A stretch of 64,000 nt of DNA from Actinernus sp. WN-2022 (Eukaryota > Cnidaria > Anthozoa > Actiniaria > Actinernidae), in contig JAOWCC010001751.1 of NCBI GenBank assembly GCA_030867875.1, positions 23,304,369 through 23,368,368 on the forward strand. The letters are read 5' to 3'. The position numbers and the translations under genes are program-made. Positions 37,697-50,058 of the stretch are shown in pieces. Positions within the stretch are counted from its first letter, which is position 1. The number at the start of each line of letters is the position of its first letter. The notes under the pieces are model-generated. The model was not told the DNA's origin. It made no database searches and was given only the letters and a program-made list of their open reading frames with translations.

Positions 37697-37914
37697 TAGA
37701 CTTGCTGACCAATCTCCATCACTTTGAAATCCTTGATTGAACCTTTTTAAGGAGTATTTCAACGAATTGCCCATGGCTTGTTTTGGATTGCCAGGCTTTG
37801 AATTTCTTTTGGTTTTCAAGTGGTTTTCGAGGAATGTTTTGGTTACTGTTTTATCTATCTTTAATTAATTATATATGCATTCCACAAAAATACTTTTATT
37901 TCAGTCTAACCAAG

Positions 37915-38955
37915 AAACATGTTTGTTCTTGCTATACATAAATGACCTGCCTGAAGGCTGCAGTATGTAATTATAGATGAACGGGTTTTGTTTGCGAGTG
38001 ATCCGTATAACATGGCATTTATCTATATTAAATTCCATGAGCCACTTATTTTCCCACATTTCAAGCTTATACAGGTCACTTTGGAGAGTATTTGCATCAT
38101 CCTGTGATTGTATAGATAGGTACAGCATTGTATCGTCTGCAAAAAGTCTGACTGTTGAAGCTCATGGAAAGATTCTTTAGGTAGTAGATTCAGCAAAGTA
38201 CTTTTGGAGTGACACTCACATCGGATCTTCGTTGGAACACTCGCATCTCTAATATTGTAAACAAGGGAAATCAAACATTGGGCTTTCTGAAGAGAAATCT
38301 TAAAGTAAATTCGCCATTCCTGAAATCTGTCGCATATAAGAGTCTGGTTCGTCCAACAGTTGAATACTATGCATCCACAGTCTGGGACCCATATACCCAA
38401 GTAAACATCAAGAAAATTGAGATGGTCCAAAGAAGAGCAGCGCGCCGCTACACCCTAAACAGATACCACAATACATCAAGTGTATCTGAAATGCTACAAG
38501 AACTCGAATGGGAAACCTTAGAACTAAGAAGAAAAAAGAATAGACTGTCTATGCTATTTAAGATTCGTCAGTGATGTAGTTGAGGTGGACAAACAGAAGT
38601 ATTTAACACCAATGGGGAGAACAAGTCGACATCTACATCAATTCTCCTACAAAGTCCCTCCATCACAGACAAACTATCATCAGTTTTCTTTCTTCCATAA
38701 GACCATAAGAGAATGAAACAGCTTACCATCAACTCTAGTCCAGGCTAAATCTATCTCCTCCTCCAAAACAAAGCTTGATCATCACTTCCTGTAAAATTAA
38801 CTGATGCAGCTCTAATTACTTTTCTTTTTCATTATTATTATTTTTTATTTACTTATCTATTACTGTTATTCTTTGCCAATGACCAAACAACTCGTAAGAA
38901 TCATCTTAGAGATGGAGACGAGTATAGGAAGATAGATAGATAGATAGAGATTTCT
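37915..38955 (+). pseudogene. LINE reverse-transcriptase fragment with an internal inversion
   Basis: Plus strand 37918-37960 reads LFLLYINDLPEG (RT motif before the active site). The next segment, about 37965-38200, encodes on the minus strand VRLFADDTMLYLSI (catalytic Asp pair) through MEFNIDKCHVIRITRKQNPF. The plus strand then resumes at 38205 with GVTLTSDLRWN...LVRPTVEYYASTVWDPYT...QRRAARR. The RT order is correct if the middle is flipped back, so one roughly 235-bp segment was inverted in place; the left breakpoint is near CTGCAG. After a frameshift at about 38570 further LINE-like residues follow (VPPSQTN, LDHHFL), then a (GATA)n tail at 38932-38950. Confidence 0.8.
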
Positions 38956-39289
38956 TCACGAATTTTCCTCATTCACCCGATTACTTATTTTTATACAATT
39001 AACAATTACATACACTTGAAATTTTTAATTATCATGGAGAGGGCTGGATAATATTTTGAGCACATACCTAAAAATGTTATTCCATGCACCCCCTCTAATA
39101 AATGAAGGCCCCCTAAGACTGCTGCCACATCTATTTACAGACACGCGTGTACTGATAACTACCATGCATGGCTTTGACGAACCTTGTCTTGCATTTTAAG
39201 ATCATGGCTTTTCGGATCTCGACTTGCTTTTGGTTTTCTACAAATGTCCTGTTCTCTTCCCTTTAGATTTCTACCGTAACGACAAACTT

Positions 39290-39465
39290 TTGTGTTTTCT
39301 ACGACTCTCTTTTGGGTTTTCTACGACTCTCTTTTGGGTTTTCTACGACTCTCTTTGGGGTTTTCTACGACTCTCTTTGGGGTTTTCTACGACTCTCTTT
39401 GGGGTTTTCTACGACTCTCTTTGGGGTTTTCTACGACTCTCTTTGGGGTTTTCTACGACTTCTTT
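39290..39465 (+). repeat. 22-bp minisatellite, 8 copies
   Basis: Unit built on GTTTTCTACGACTCTCTTTG, period 22, nearly identical copies. Because 22 is not a multiple of 3 the frame rotates from copy to copy, so the open frames across it are not genes. Confidence 0.92.
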
Positions 39466-39781
39466 AGGTACCAGTATACTAACATACCTTTTACCTTTGA
39501 GGGTATTCGTCGTTTGTGTTCACTGAGATATATAACTGTACGTCTTGCGCAATAAATAAAATACGCAGGACCAATTTTGATTTGATTTTTCTTTTGGGTT
39601 TTCTATGTTCTTTAAGTTTTCGGTTTTCGTCTACCTAATTCTCGTTTCAGTTTCCTCGACCTACTTCTGGGTTTTCTTTGATATTTTCTAAGCTTAACGC
39701 TTTATGCGTTTCCGAATAATCTTAGTTTTCCTTCGTTAGTTTGTTGCATACAAATTTCTACTATTCACATGTTGGCTTTAA

Positions 39782-39995
39782 TTGGCATCCGAATAACGCA
39801 GGTTTACGGCGTTTTCACAACAATCGTTTCTTATTTGGCATCCGAATTACGCAGGTTTACGGCGTTTTCACAATCGTTTCTTATTTGGCATCCGAATTAC
39901 GCAGGTTTACGGCGTTTTCACAACAATCGTTTCTTATTTGGCATCCGAATTACGCAGGTTTACGGTCTTTTCACTACGATCATCTCTTGTTGTAC
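39782..39995 (+). repeat. Tandem repeat of 54-57-bp units, 4 copies
   Basis: Unit contains GGCATCCGAATTACGCAGGT, TTACGGCGTTTTCAC and AATCGTTTCTTATTT. The third unit keeps a 3-bp CAA that the second lacks. Noncoding. Confidence 0.9.
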
Positions 39996-39999
39996 CTTG

Positions 40000-41538
40000 T
40001 TTTGTTTGGCCTTGGATATTTTAATTTTGGTCTTCGATTTAACCCAGTTTCAAGATCATGCGTAGTTGTACAAATCCTTTGTTTATTTGGCGGGCAGGTA
40101 TATACAACTGCTCATAATCGTGAAACTGGCCTATTGTTTGGATTCAATTTGGCAGCACATTTTTTATTCATATGCATTGGCATTGTTATTTCGAGCCGTC
40201 ATGCACACACCCAAAAATTACTCAGTGGTGTTACAGCGCACGCGCGGCAGTGAGCCGCGAGGACTGGGTGCAAGTCCCAGCTGAGTACCAGCCCATCACA
40301 GTCACGGCGGCTCGACTGAGGAAAAAAAAGATGCAGGAAAAAAAAGGAAAAAAACGAGACAAATATAAAGACAATTGATCTCCGACGCTATTATAGTCTG
40401 CGCCAATCTATTTTTGGCTCAGTGGACGTCGCGATGCTATTTTCAGATTCGGTTCCAGCTCATGGATTTTACTCGCTCCATTTCCTTTGTTGAATTCATG
40501 TATCCAAGTCCACGGGCGATGGATGACAAACAAACTATGCAGCTTCAAACTAATATCAAACAGACAACGATTGTAACTGAAGGAAAAGATACGCTCTAGC
40601 TAACTAGAATCCCTGTATCAAATGATACAGAGTACCAACCTACGCGCCAGTCTCACACCCGATCACTGACCTCCCTAGCCTTCCCCGGACGGGATAACTA
40701 CTGTCTTGATGAATACTGAGCATGTCTTGACGTACAACGCGGAACCCTTATTTTATGTTTTTCATCAAAAAGTACAGTACAATATTCGCAAAAGGCGTAT
40801 ATGAACTGGTCTTATCAATCATTAATAATTCATGAGTGCTAACCAATCTAAACGCAGCTTTCAAGTGACATGGCTACTACCCCTGTAAACCTGATAGAAA
40901 ATTGTAGTTAGCTCTATTAGAATTCTGTATCAAATATACTGCATATATACTACAAATGATAATACATTAGTGGATATACGATTCGTTCGCTGATATTGTA
41001 AATAGTACATATAAACGTACTGACAGGATATTGACTAAAACACCGAGTATGTACGGGGGTACACACGAGTAACGATCTGTACAAATCTGATTTTATTGTT
41101 TGCACTGTTTGTTTGACTAATTCTACTAATTTTACGCAAATATTAATACTATAACGTAATGGTACTGTTGTGGAAAACATTATTTCGCACTCAGGGGCGT
41201 TAAGGCATGGGCCTCAATATGGCCGCCGCAAATCAAGAGGGGGTGGTTTCTCTTCGTGATTATAAGATATATTCTTGACACTTTGACAGATTCGATAAAG
41301 TCGCAACCTTAACACATTTTCATGGAAACATGAAATGTGACCTATGACCTTAATTTAACGTAAATTTTAGAAAACCCTCCTGGCGTACCGTAAAAGGGTA
41401 CTAATTTAGTAGGTATTTTCATGCAAGCGAATCCAGATTTAGTGCACACTTTTGCTGCTCCAATTAGGAGTGTTGGTTATTTTAAGGGAAGGGTAATTAA
41501 GGCTAGTATGAAATGATACCCCTCAAGTTTGTACTGAA
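40000..41538. other. Intergenic DNA, nothing recognised
   Basis: No gene. Short inverted matches (TCTGTATCAAAT-type) near 40610-40935 are too weak to call an element. Confidence 0.4.
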
Positions 41539-41996
41539 TTAAGTAACAGTCCGCGCAAGAGGTAGGCACAATTCTATTGTTCAGATGCAATTTGCTTCCC
41601 CACTTTAGTATTTTCTGTTTTTCATACTGACAACTCATCAACCCTTAAATCATAAATTTCTGAAATTAAATCCACTGAAATGCATTTTAAAGGTACAGTT
41701 CTTTTGTGTGAAAACATTTTGTCCAATCAGAAGAGTGCAAAACAATAACCAAGGAAACCTTCAATTTAAAAATGTTCCCCATATTGAAAGTTCGTCATAT
41801 TGAAAGTTATGAGAGTATTCACTAGATGCAATTCAAATCTGTTTACAAAATCAGAAAAAATAATATTCTTCTTCAAGTTTAGATAGATTTTAATGTCTAA
41901 GCCAATGAGGTGGAAGATTGAAACAATACCACAATTAGCACCTTTTTACATTCCATGCATAACATATGCCTACCTCTTGCGCGGACCATTACTTAA
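41539..41996. mobile_element. TTAA-type (piggyBac-like) miniature element, copy 1
   Basis: Bounded by TTAA on both sides (41539-41542, 41993-41996) with inverted ends GTAACAGTCCGCGCAAGAGG and the complement of CCTCTTGCGCGGACCATTAC; the ends match over 26 bp with one or two changes. The 450-bp body is noncoding. The second copy at 34150 is in the opposite orientation. Confidence 0.85.
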
Positions 41997-42506
41997 CAAA
42001 CATTTCAACAATGTCTAATTGGATGCATAAACTACATGGTAAACTGCATTAGTTCTGAATTTTGTGCGCTTTACATTCCTCCCGAAGCTTTGAATTGTAC
42101 TTTTCTAAAAATGAGTTCAAAGGTCACAGCTTCAATCGCCATGGCAACCATCTATACAAAATGATTCAAGGGTGGGTTTACATGAAATCAAGGTTTTCGA
42201 GTAAACCCAAACTAAAGTAGAACACCCCTATACTTATTAGGAGTGTGATAGTCCTTGACCCAGGCCTTAATATACCTGAGCACTTGCGTAGCTCGTGTTT
42301 AATCTCTAACTAGCAAACAAATGGCAGTCCAATGCTAACTTGAAGCGAATAATTACTACATGTAACAAAAACGATCTCGACAACTATTTCCCGACCCCCA
42401 TGCAATCGGTATTTGTAAAAGGTTAAACAAAAACAAAAAAAATTGTTTAATTTTTTCGGCTGGTAAGTAATAAGAGCACAAAATCACCAAAATGAACACA
42501 CTAACC
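41997..42506. other. Intergenic DNA, nothing recognised
   Basis: No feature that I can support. Confidence 0.4.
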
Positions 42507-43859
42507 AGGGGTGGATCCAGGGTTTGGACTGAGTAGTTTACTCTGACAGAGTAAACTACTCATACCCCACCCACCCCACCCCTCCTAGTAATAAACTACC
42601 TATATAACTATCCAATGATCTATCATGGAAGAAACACATTTTAGACAGCCATCTAAAAGCAACAAAGAAATTAAATCTGTTAAAGAGGGTTAAATTCAAG
42701 TTAAACAGGAATACTTTAAATATTCTTTATAAATCCTTAGTGAGATCAAAAATGGAATACGCAGATGTTATTTGGGATAATAGTACTGATCTTGAGTGTA
42801 AGATCCTTGAAAATATTCAGTATCAAGCAGCAAGAGTAGTTACTGGTGCAATGAAGGGCTCTAGTTACGCAAAACTGTTAACGGAACTTGGTTGGGAAAG
42901 CCTCCACTCTCGAAGAGCATATCATAAATTAATTTATATTTATAAAATTACACATGGCCATTCCCCTTTTTATTTATCTAAGTTACTTCCCCCTTTAGTC
43001 AGAGAACGCACTCATTTTTCCTTAAGAACAGGCCAAAATATTAGTCTAATTCCTACTAGGACTAACAGGTTTCAAAAATCTTTTTTTCCTTCATCTATTA
43101 AACTATGGAATTCTTTGGATTTATCTATCCAAAAACTTGAAAGTCTTCCTAAATTTAAACATAAAGTTAAGCTTCTTTGTATTCCTCAAAAATATAATAA
43201 ATTATTCGATGTCGCATTTTCACGATATGCATCAATACTTCACACTCGTTTAAGATTAGATACCAACGCTCTCAATTATTATTTAAGATAAATTGCACAC
43301 AATCTCCCACTTGTGAATGTGGATTCCGAAATGAAACAATAGCTCATTATTTCTTAAATTGCCCAATTTACAATGCTCTTCGAACAAAGCTCCTCACCTC
43401 AATTGCAGCCTTTTTTGAAATACCTGGCTTAATAGTACTGAACGTTTCCGTGTTCAAATACTGCTTCATGGATCGCCCGATCTAGAATTTCAGGATAATG
43501 CCCGACTGTTTATTGAAATTCAAAAATTTATTCTAGATTCTGGAAGATTCAGTCCTAAATAATAATCATGTATCTAATACTAAAAAGCCAGGTTCCCAGT
43601 CTTAATTATTGTTTATTTTTATTTTATTTAATCAATTTTAAGTGTGTTATTCTTCTGCATTTAATGTTTTTCTCGTTCCCTGTTAATTATGTCAGTTTAT
43701 TATGTTACATAAGTCCTCTCGATGAGCTTCTGCTCTTAGGACAAATGTAAAGAATATATGTTTAAATAAAAAATAAAAAAAACTACCTAAAATTTAGAGG
43801 TTTGAAAAAAGTTGAGTAGTTTACGGAAATCACATAAACTACCCTGGATCCACCCCTGC
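42507..43859. mobile_element. DNA element with CAGGGGTGGATCCAGGG ends, split by a LINE
   Basis: Inverted ends CAGGGGTGGATCCAGGG lie at about 42507 and 43843-43859, flanked by CTAAC on both sides (possible 5-bp target duplication). Sequence around GAGTAGTTTAC occurs inside both ends. The two halves (42507-42601, 43780-43859) are separated by the LINE insertion. End sequence resembles hAT-type ends, but the target duplication is shorter than the usual 8 bp. Confidence 0.7.
42602..43779 (+). mobile_element. 5'-truncated LINE with 9-bp target duplication
   Basis: AAACTACCT flanks the insert at 42593-42601 and 43780-43788, and an A-rich tail precedes the right copy. The plus strand encodes the region after the RT core: NDLSWKKHI, ILYKSLVRSKMEYADVIWDN, AARVVTGAMKGSSY, ELGWESLHSRRAYHKL, FFPSSIKLWNSL. 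The frame is open from about 42605 to a stop at 43291. A one-base shift then exposes a zinc-knuckle-like end (CTQSPTCECGF...AHYFLNCP), so the copy is dead but young. Confidence 0.85.
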
Positions 43860-44333
43860 TAACATAGCAGATATTACAGAGCAGTTTCAGCAGTATTCAA
43901 CCGAACGCCTCATTCAAATGCGGTGTTACTGTTTGAATGCCTATGGTGTACATCGAAGCGAGGCATTCTGGTCAACACCGCTGAAACTGCTATTCGTAGA
44001 CTCAACTTGTGATTGCATTTTCCTGCTTCTTTATTTTCAATGTTTAGGCTTGTTTCCAGTGTTGAAGCTCACTAAATGCAGCCAGAGCGATGACGGATGT
44101 TCTAGAGCCAGAGACATATTTCGATACATCTGTGGGATCGATGAGTTTTTGTGTACGTTTATAGCTGAACCATCTCGGTGAATAAGAGTGAAGAAAGCCC
44201 GGAAGCACAAGCTCTGTTTATGTAAATTTAATTTTATAAGGGTTTGTATGGGAATTTTTAAATCTAACTTTTCGATAAATATACTGTAATAAAATGAATA
44301 AAACTTACCTGGTCTGTCAGTCTGTACGTAGTT
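43860..44333. other. Short intergenic stretch
   Basis: An inverted pair, AGCAGTTTCAGC (about 43879) and GCTGAAACTGCT (about 43980), is the only structure seen. Confidence 0.4.
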
Positions 44334-44555
44334 TCAGCGAATTTGGGCGGATTTTAAATTCCTTTTCCTACATACTAAAGAATGGGAAGGAAGGAAATCG
44401 GGTTCAAAGCCACTCACGTTTGGGTTGATTTTTTCACGAAAATCTCATCGATTTTACCTTTTATCCCCATCAGCAAATTAAACGCAGTGAAATTCTTCCT
44501 TTAGTATGTAGGGTAAGGGATTTAAAATTCGTCCAAATTCGCTGAAACTACGTAC
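44334..44555. mobile_element. Miniature inverted-repeat element, 222 bp
   Basis: GTACGTAGTTTCAGCGAATT at 44334 is inverted at 44536-44555. The arms continue about 55-60 bp (TTTTAAATTCC, CCTACATACTAAAG). Noncoding. Confidence 0.8.
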
Positions 44556-45011
44556 GAGCCCCTCTGCCCGCGCCGAGTCTGAGTCGGTTTAGGGGGTGGT
44601 TACAGTGTTCAGATTCGCTCGGTAGATGCGGGTTTCTGAAAGCTTCTGTGTTCAAAAGGATAGCATATAACAGTATGTGTGCTTCTTGGAAGCGTTAAGG
44701 CTGAGCCGATACGAAAATAAAGTGGCGAGTCCTGATTGGCTAACAGTATGGGCGTGCCAAGCATTTGTTGGTAGAACAGGGGCGCGTTCCATTCGACCAG
44801 GGGAAAAAAACAGAAATTCTGCGGGTGGAAATTTTCGGTAAGATATGTTTGGAAATTGTGGTCTACCACTCGAAGTTGTCCTCTTTTTCGAAAATTCCAG
44901 TTCGACCGAAATTTCCTGTACCATTCGCCATATTCCACAATATCCGAAAATTTGTTACCAAAAATTTCAGTTCCGATATGATTTCCCACCCGGAATTTGT
45001 ATTTACCGGAT

Positions 45012-45524
45012 GCATGGCAGGAGCTCATTATCATGATGCATGGCAGGAGCTCATTACCACGATGCGTGGCAGGAGCTCATTATACCATGATGCGTGGCAG
45101 GAGCTCATTACCACGATGCGTGGCAGGAGCTCATTATACCGTGATGCGTGGCAGGAGCTCATTACCGTGATGTGTGGCAGGAGCTCATTACCGTGATGCG
45201 TGGCAGGAGCTCATTACCGTGATGCGTGGCAGGAGCTCATTACCGTGATGCGTGGCAGCTCATTACCGTGATGCGTGGCAGCTCATTACCGTGATGCGTG
45301 GCAGGAGCTCATTACCGTGATGCGTGGCAGGAGCTCATTACCGTGATGCGTGGCAGGAGCTCATTACCGTGATGCGTGGCAGGAGCTCATTACCGTGATG
45401 CGTGGCAGGAGCTCATAACCGTGATGCGTGGCAGCTCATTACCGTGATGCGTGGCAGGAGCTCATTACCGTGATGCGTGGCAGGAGCTCATTACCGTGAT
45501 GCGTGGCAGCAGCTCATTACCGTG
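45012..45524 (+). repeat. 26-bp minisatellite, about 20 copies
   Basis: Unit built on GATGCGTGGCAGGAGCTCAT, then TACC(A/G)T. Early copies vary (TATACC, CACGATG); later ones are nearly uniform apart from a 5-bp GGAGC deletion seen in several. Any open frame through it is a by-product. Confidence 0.95.
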
Positions 45525-45534
45525 ATTGTTTTGT

Positions 45535-45720
45535 CACCCAGTACAACCACGTGATTGTCCCTGATTCCACTTGTACGAGGTCGGTAGTGTTATTATCAAA
45601 ACCTGTTTGTAAATGCTATTTTACTGACCTCCAATCGATTGCATGTCCCGAGCTTTCTAAAACAGTTTTGAAGTTTGTTTGCCATCCAGTAAAACCTTTC
45701 TCATGAGCATAATTACGAGC
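45535..45720. repeat. Dispersed repeat family R3, copy 2
   Basis: CCAGTACAACCACGTGATTG, TGTTTGTAAATGCTATTTTA, CCTCCAATCGATTG and TTTGCCATCCAGTAAAAC match 36945-37200 in inverse orientation. It directly abuts the minisatellite. Confidence 0.6.
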
Positions 45721-47404
45721 GCGATTCATTGGTAATTGAAGTGAGATATCGGCACGTGAGAACCAGCCATCAATCGAACAAAGACATAGGATACAGACAC
45801 AAGTCCATAACCATACAGGAAATTCCAAGATCGAAATGGATTGTTGTAATAATTAACTCCAATTAACTCTAGATCCGAAAAAGGTTCGACGAAAATCCTT
45901 AATATTATTTTTTAGTTATTTTAATAATTAAAATTTGAACCTTCCTATATTCGTCGTATTTTTTTAGGGTTTGAAATCGGCGATTTAGTATTTTTTAGGG
46001 GTTGTCCAAGCGAAATCCATTTTTCAGGGTGATTTTTAGACCACGAGGTACATTTTAGGGTGGGAAATTTTTCACGGTTTGATATTTTTTAGGGTATTTT
46101 TCGAGGTTTTCCGACGGTCACTCCTACCCTTTTTACCTTGAAGACCCCCCCCCCCCCCCCCGGAGGGGAAATAGCTTTGCTGAAGCTTGGAGATACCAGC
46201 ACTCGTGAAGAGCTAGCTCAAAGTAGTAGCTTTTAAAAGGAAACCAAGCGAAACCATACTTTCGCCTACAGCTTTAATCTGATTCTACTGCTACTCCGAA
46301 GAGTGCAACACTGTTTTCAAGATACTGTCGAGCGCACGCGCGCGAAATAAACAGTTTTCGCGCGCTAAACCCCGATTGGCTATTACATTGACAGCCGCAT
46401 TTTAATTCGCTCGCGCGCTCACAAAACCTTTTAAGTGTTTTAAATCAAGAGAAAAACGGTTCTTGAACCGAAATTGATAGAGGAATGGTTATGAAACAGC
46501 GACCTTCTTTGTTATAGGTCTTTGTTCGCGTTTTTCAACCGTGGACAAATCAATGAGCCAATAGAAACGTCTGGGTTCAGTCGATGCTAATGAGCTGACC
46601 GTGCACAATCTTTTTTTTTGTCTTACTCCCTTCCAACCTAAATCGCAGCGCCTTTGTTAGCCCTTTTGAAGTTTCCCAACCACTGTATCTGTATTCGAAA
46701 ACGCGAAGTCGTATATATAAAGCAGCCAAGCAATACGACAAATAAACGACCATCACATGCACAGATCTATATCGTTACAATAATATTTATTCACATTCGA
46801 CAAAAAAAAGAAAAAAAACTTATCATTACTGCTTTGAGGGGAAAAGAACTTAATATTCGCTATGATTGCTTGGATATTATGTAACAGAGGGGAATTTACT
46901 TTCTTTAAACCGTAAATTATAATAAGATTTACCCAGACATATCTTCCAAGAATCTCTATACTATAACGCAAATTACCCTAATTTCCAAGAATTACGAGCG
47001 ATAGTACGACAGACGAGTTTAAGTTAAAACACAAGTGCTAGTATACAATAGAGCGGAACTAATATTTAGCCTGAGAGAAGTTTTGTACATTCTTATATAT
47101 AGGAATTCGTTATAAAGGGAATTAGAATTTTGCTTTGAATACATTTGGTGTATGGATTTGTAGCGACAAGTATTGTTTCTAATGTAAATGTTATTCTTAA
47201 ATTTAAGTCCATAGGACGGTTCGTCAGTTCTGCAGATTTCTACGATTTCCTTTTGCCGGAATCGTAACGATTTGAAGACAGCGTTACCTCTCTTGACGTT
47301 ACGTATTCACGAAAAGGAAAAATATCAAAAGAATTGTCAAAGAACTCGCGAACGCCCTATGAACAATTTCGAGTACATCTTGTGAAAGACAACACGAGAC
47401 TAGC
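45721..47404. other. Intergenic DNA with C-run
   Basis: C run at 46146-46160. A CG-rich patch (GCGCGCGAAATAAACAG..., 46332-46420) is probably repeat-derived. No gene. Confidence 0.4.
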
Positions 47405-48060
47405 ACTAAGCGGTCACGTGACCTTGCCAATCAAAACAATTGGTGCTAATACAATATGGTGCGAGAAATGGAAAGAGCGAACGAAAATTAGTAACCAAAG
47501 CAAGCTTTAAAAGCTGGAGCAGCCTCATAAACTGTTAAACTTTATTATTAATATGTCAATATTTTGTAACAAGTAACTTGCCAAACCCGCAGTTAGTTAA
47601 AAGCTATGCGAGGCGATAGGCAGGGACACAAAAAGAAAATAAACAAGTATAAATCAGTAAATTTTACATACGCAGATGCTCTCTGTTTAGTAAGAGAATA
47701 TTTCAGTAAGTACGGTTACGTGAATTTAAATAACAGGAATTTTACATATCATAAAGGAAAGATATATATCAATCATCTTTTTAATTTGCTTTAATATTTC
47801 TGGGACTTTTCTTTGATTTTTAGTTTAAAGTGAGATTTCACGAGTGATCTAAGAGATAAGGGTAAATTATTCCAGTTATGTGCACCAATTCTTGACAAAG
47901 ACTTTCCCAGTTTATCTGTTCTCGAGTATTCAATAAAAAAAATATTCAATTGTTGTCTGTTTCTGGTTGAACCTAAAACTTGCCTTGGTTACTAATTTAC
48001 GCTCGCTCTTTCCAATTTTACTTGCACCTTTTGACTGACAAGGTCACTTCACCGCTTAGT
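47405..48060. mobile_element. Inverted-repeat element enclosing a LINE tail
   Basis: Arms 47405-47512 and 47978-48060 are inverted copies (ACTAAGCGGT, GTGACCTTG, TGGAAAGAGCGA, TTAGTAACCAA). The interior holds the C-terminal LINE fragment listed next. Confidence 0.7.
47791..47985 (-). pseudogene. LINE C-terminal fragment
   Basis: Minus strand gives 64 residues and a stop: YSRTDKLGKSLSRIGAHNWN, then NLPLSLRSLVKSHFKLKIKE. This is the typical end of coral LINE polyproteins. No start and no catalytic part. Confidence 0.65.
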
Positions 48061-49323
48061 AAAAGTCCCCTATTTATAGACTAACTGCCACGATTTCCAT
48101 TGGTTCTTTTAGATGAGAATCGCCCTATGAAATCCCTGATAAGTTTTACCCAATCACAACAATTGACACAAACGGCGAGAAAGAGGAACTGCAGTCCGCG
48201 TCAAATATTTTCTGGCGCGAAATCCCATGGACCAATGAAATTCGAGACATCAATTTTTGGCCTCCAAGATGCTTTGTTGATGCGTTTGTCTATATATCTC
48301 TGAAAATTCGCAGCATTAACTTACTTCACACTCCTACGATTTTCATAGGATCTTAACTCTGTACTGAAAACGAGGTGTTTCTGTGTTTCGTGGAGCGAAA
48401 TATTACATTATACTACCTAGATAAACCTACTTACTTACCTTCACAAGACACTGAAACAACCCCATATTACTTAATGTTATTATACAAATACTAATGTGAT
48501 TATAAAGGACGAAAATAAACCTTACTTTACAAAGAATACATCGATGAATAGTTCAGTATTTATTGCAGGAGAATTTCGAGATTGATAGTGCTTGCAAATG
48601 TAACTAAGTACCATGCATGAAATCAAAAACCTTGATATGTTGCTCCTGTGACCACCTCGTGCAACGTGAAATCCTAATTAAACATGATCTTTTGCTTTGC
48701 GCCCAACCTTTAATTCTAACATTTACCGCAAATAATAGTAAACAATAAATAGTGTTTCACAGACTTAAGCGATATAGGCAGCTAACATTGAAAGTTTCGT
48801 CCTAGAACGTTTTTTTTTTTGTGCGCAAAGGATGATGGTTAATTAGACGAAGTCTCTGAACATATCTGAAGTGCAAAGACAACACCAACCACGTGTTCTG
48901 AAGAATCGAGCACGTGATCAAGGTAACTGTACCACGTGATGTCAGTCAGCAATGAAAGCGAGTCCCCAATCTCGCGTGACTCCCACATAGAGGATTTGGC
49001 TCAAACCACGTCCACGAGTATACATTTTCATAAGAAAATAGAGTTTTTAAAATACGCCCACGCGCCCATCTAAAACGCATTCTTTTTGAAAAACGCGGGG
49101 ATTTTTTAAAACGGAGGTCTATCCTTTTCGCGCGGACGGTGAAAAAGTAGTTTCAAAAACGCTCGCGCGATGTCAATAAAAAAAACCTATCTACACATGC
49201 GCAGTATCTGCCTTTGATGCGTTTTGGATGAAAAGAAAACGTATACGTGTGACGGGGCCTTAGCAGTGACATATACTCTGTGACCACGTGCGTGGCACGT
49301 GTTCTTAGGACTAAACATATTAT

Positions 49324-49365
<42 letters not shown>

Positions 49366-50058
49366 GGGGGTAAGGTAAGGTAAGGTATGTGCCGCCATGG
49401 GGTCTAGAACTGGACCCGGTTATACAAGAAAAAAAAAACCTGATTGCCAATTGTGAAAACGAACCCGGATTTAGTCCCTGATTGATTATTCCGAATAAAC
49501 GTTTACGAAAAACCGGAACCGGAAATCGGAATTAGGTTCAAAACCGGGCCCGATACCACTACACACATTACGTCATAAACAAGAGTGTCCCTCTTCTCTC
49601 CCCCTCCCCCGGTACTAACCACCTCAGGCCAGTCACATAAACGCTAGATCTTTTGCCACAACGGAAAAGTGGAAAAGTACTCGAGTCCCACGCCACATAC
49701 AACCTCAGTGTAAATCAAAGAAAACTTAATTCATCGCTGAATCCTTCTCAACCGTAACAACATATATCGTTCAGTGAAAATAATGTAATGGGATCAACAA
49801 ATATCGAGGAAGTTGTCAACGTTTGAGTTGCAGGATGGTAGCATTTGGTAGAAAATTTGAGCTTTAAGCATTAGCATTTTAAAGTACACATGAGCCCAAA
49901 TTGTTTATCATTAAAATCGTTCTACATCAAGTATATAGTTTGATAGTAAAATATCTATTAAGTTCAGTGTTGCATCTATGAGTTATAAGGGTTTCTATTC
50001 AACTGTTTACTTGATGTGGAATCGGTTTGAATGATAAAATATTTGGGATCATACGCAC
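48061..50058. other. Intergenic DNA with a long G-run
   Basis: A run of about 38 G at 49327-49364, followed by GTAAGGTAAGGTAAGG. It creates a false proline-rich frame on the minus strand. Several CACGTG sites cluster at 48890-48940. No gene. Confidence 0.5.

Noticed and set aside
39224..39555. Two overlapping hydrophobic repeat frames
   Set aside because: They come from a 22-bp minisatellite that is open in more than one frame.
44765..45196. Open frame through the 26-bp repeat as a repeat protein
   Set aside because: Period 26 shifts the frame at each copy and it stays open only by chance. The first half is an old noncoding repeat.
47606..47794. 62-residue plus-strand frame as a gene
   Set aside because: It overlaps the 3' UTR of a minus-strand LINE end inside an inverted-repeat element.
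49153..49450. Proline-rich protein on the minus strand
   Set aside because: The proline stretch is only the G-run read in reverse; no other coding signal.
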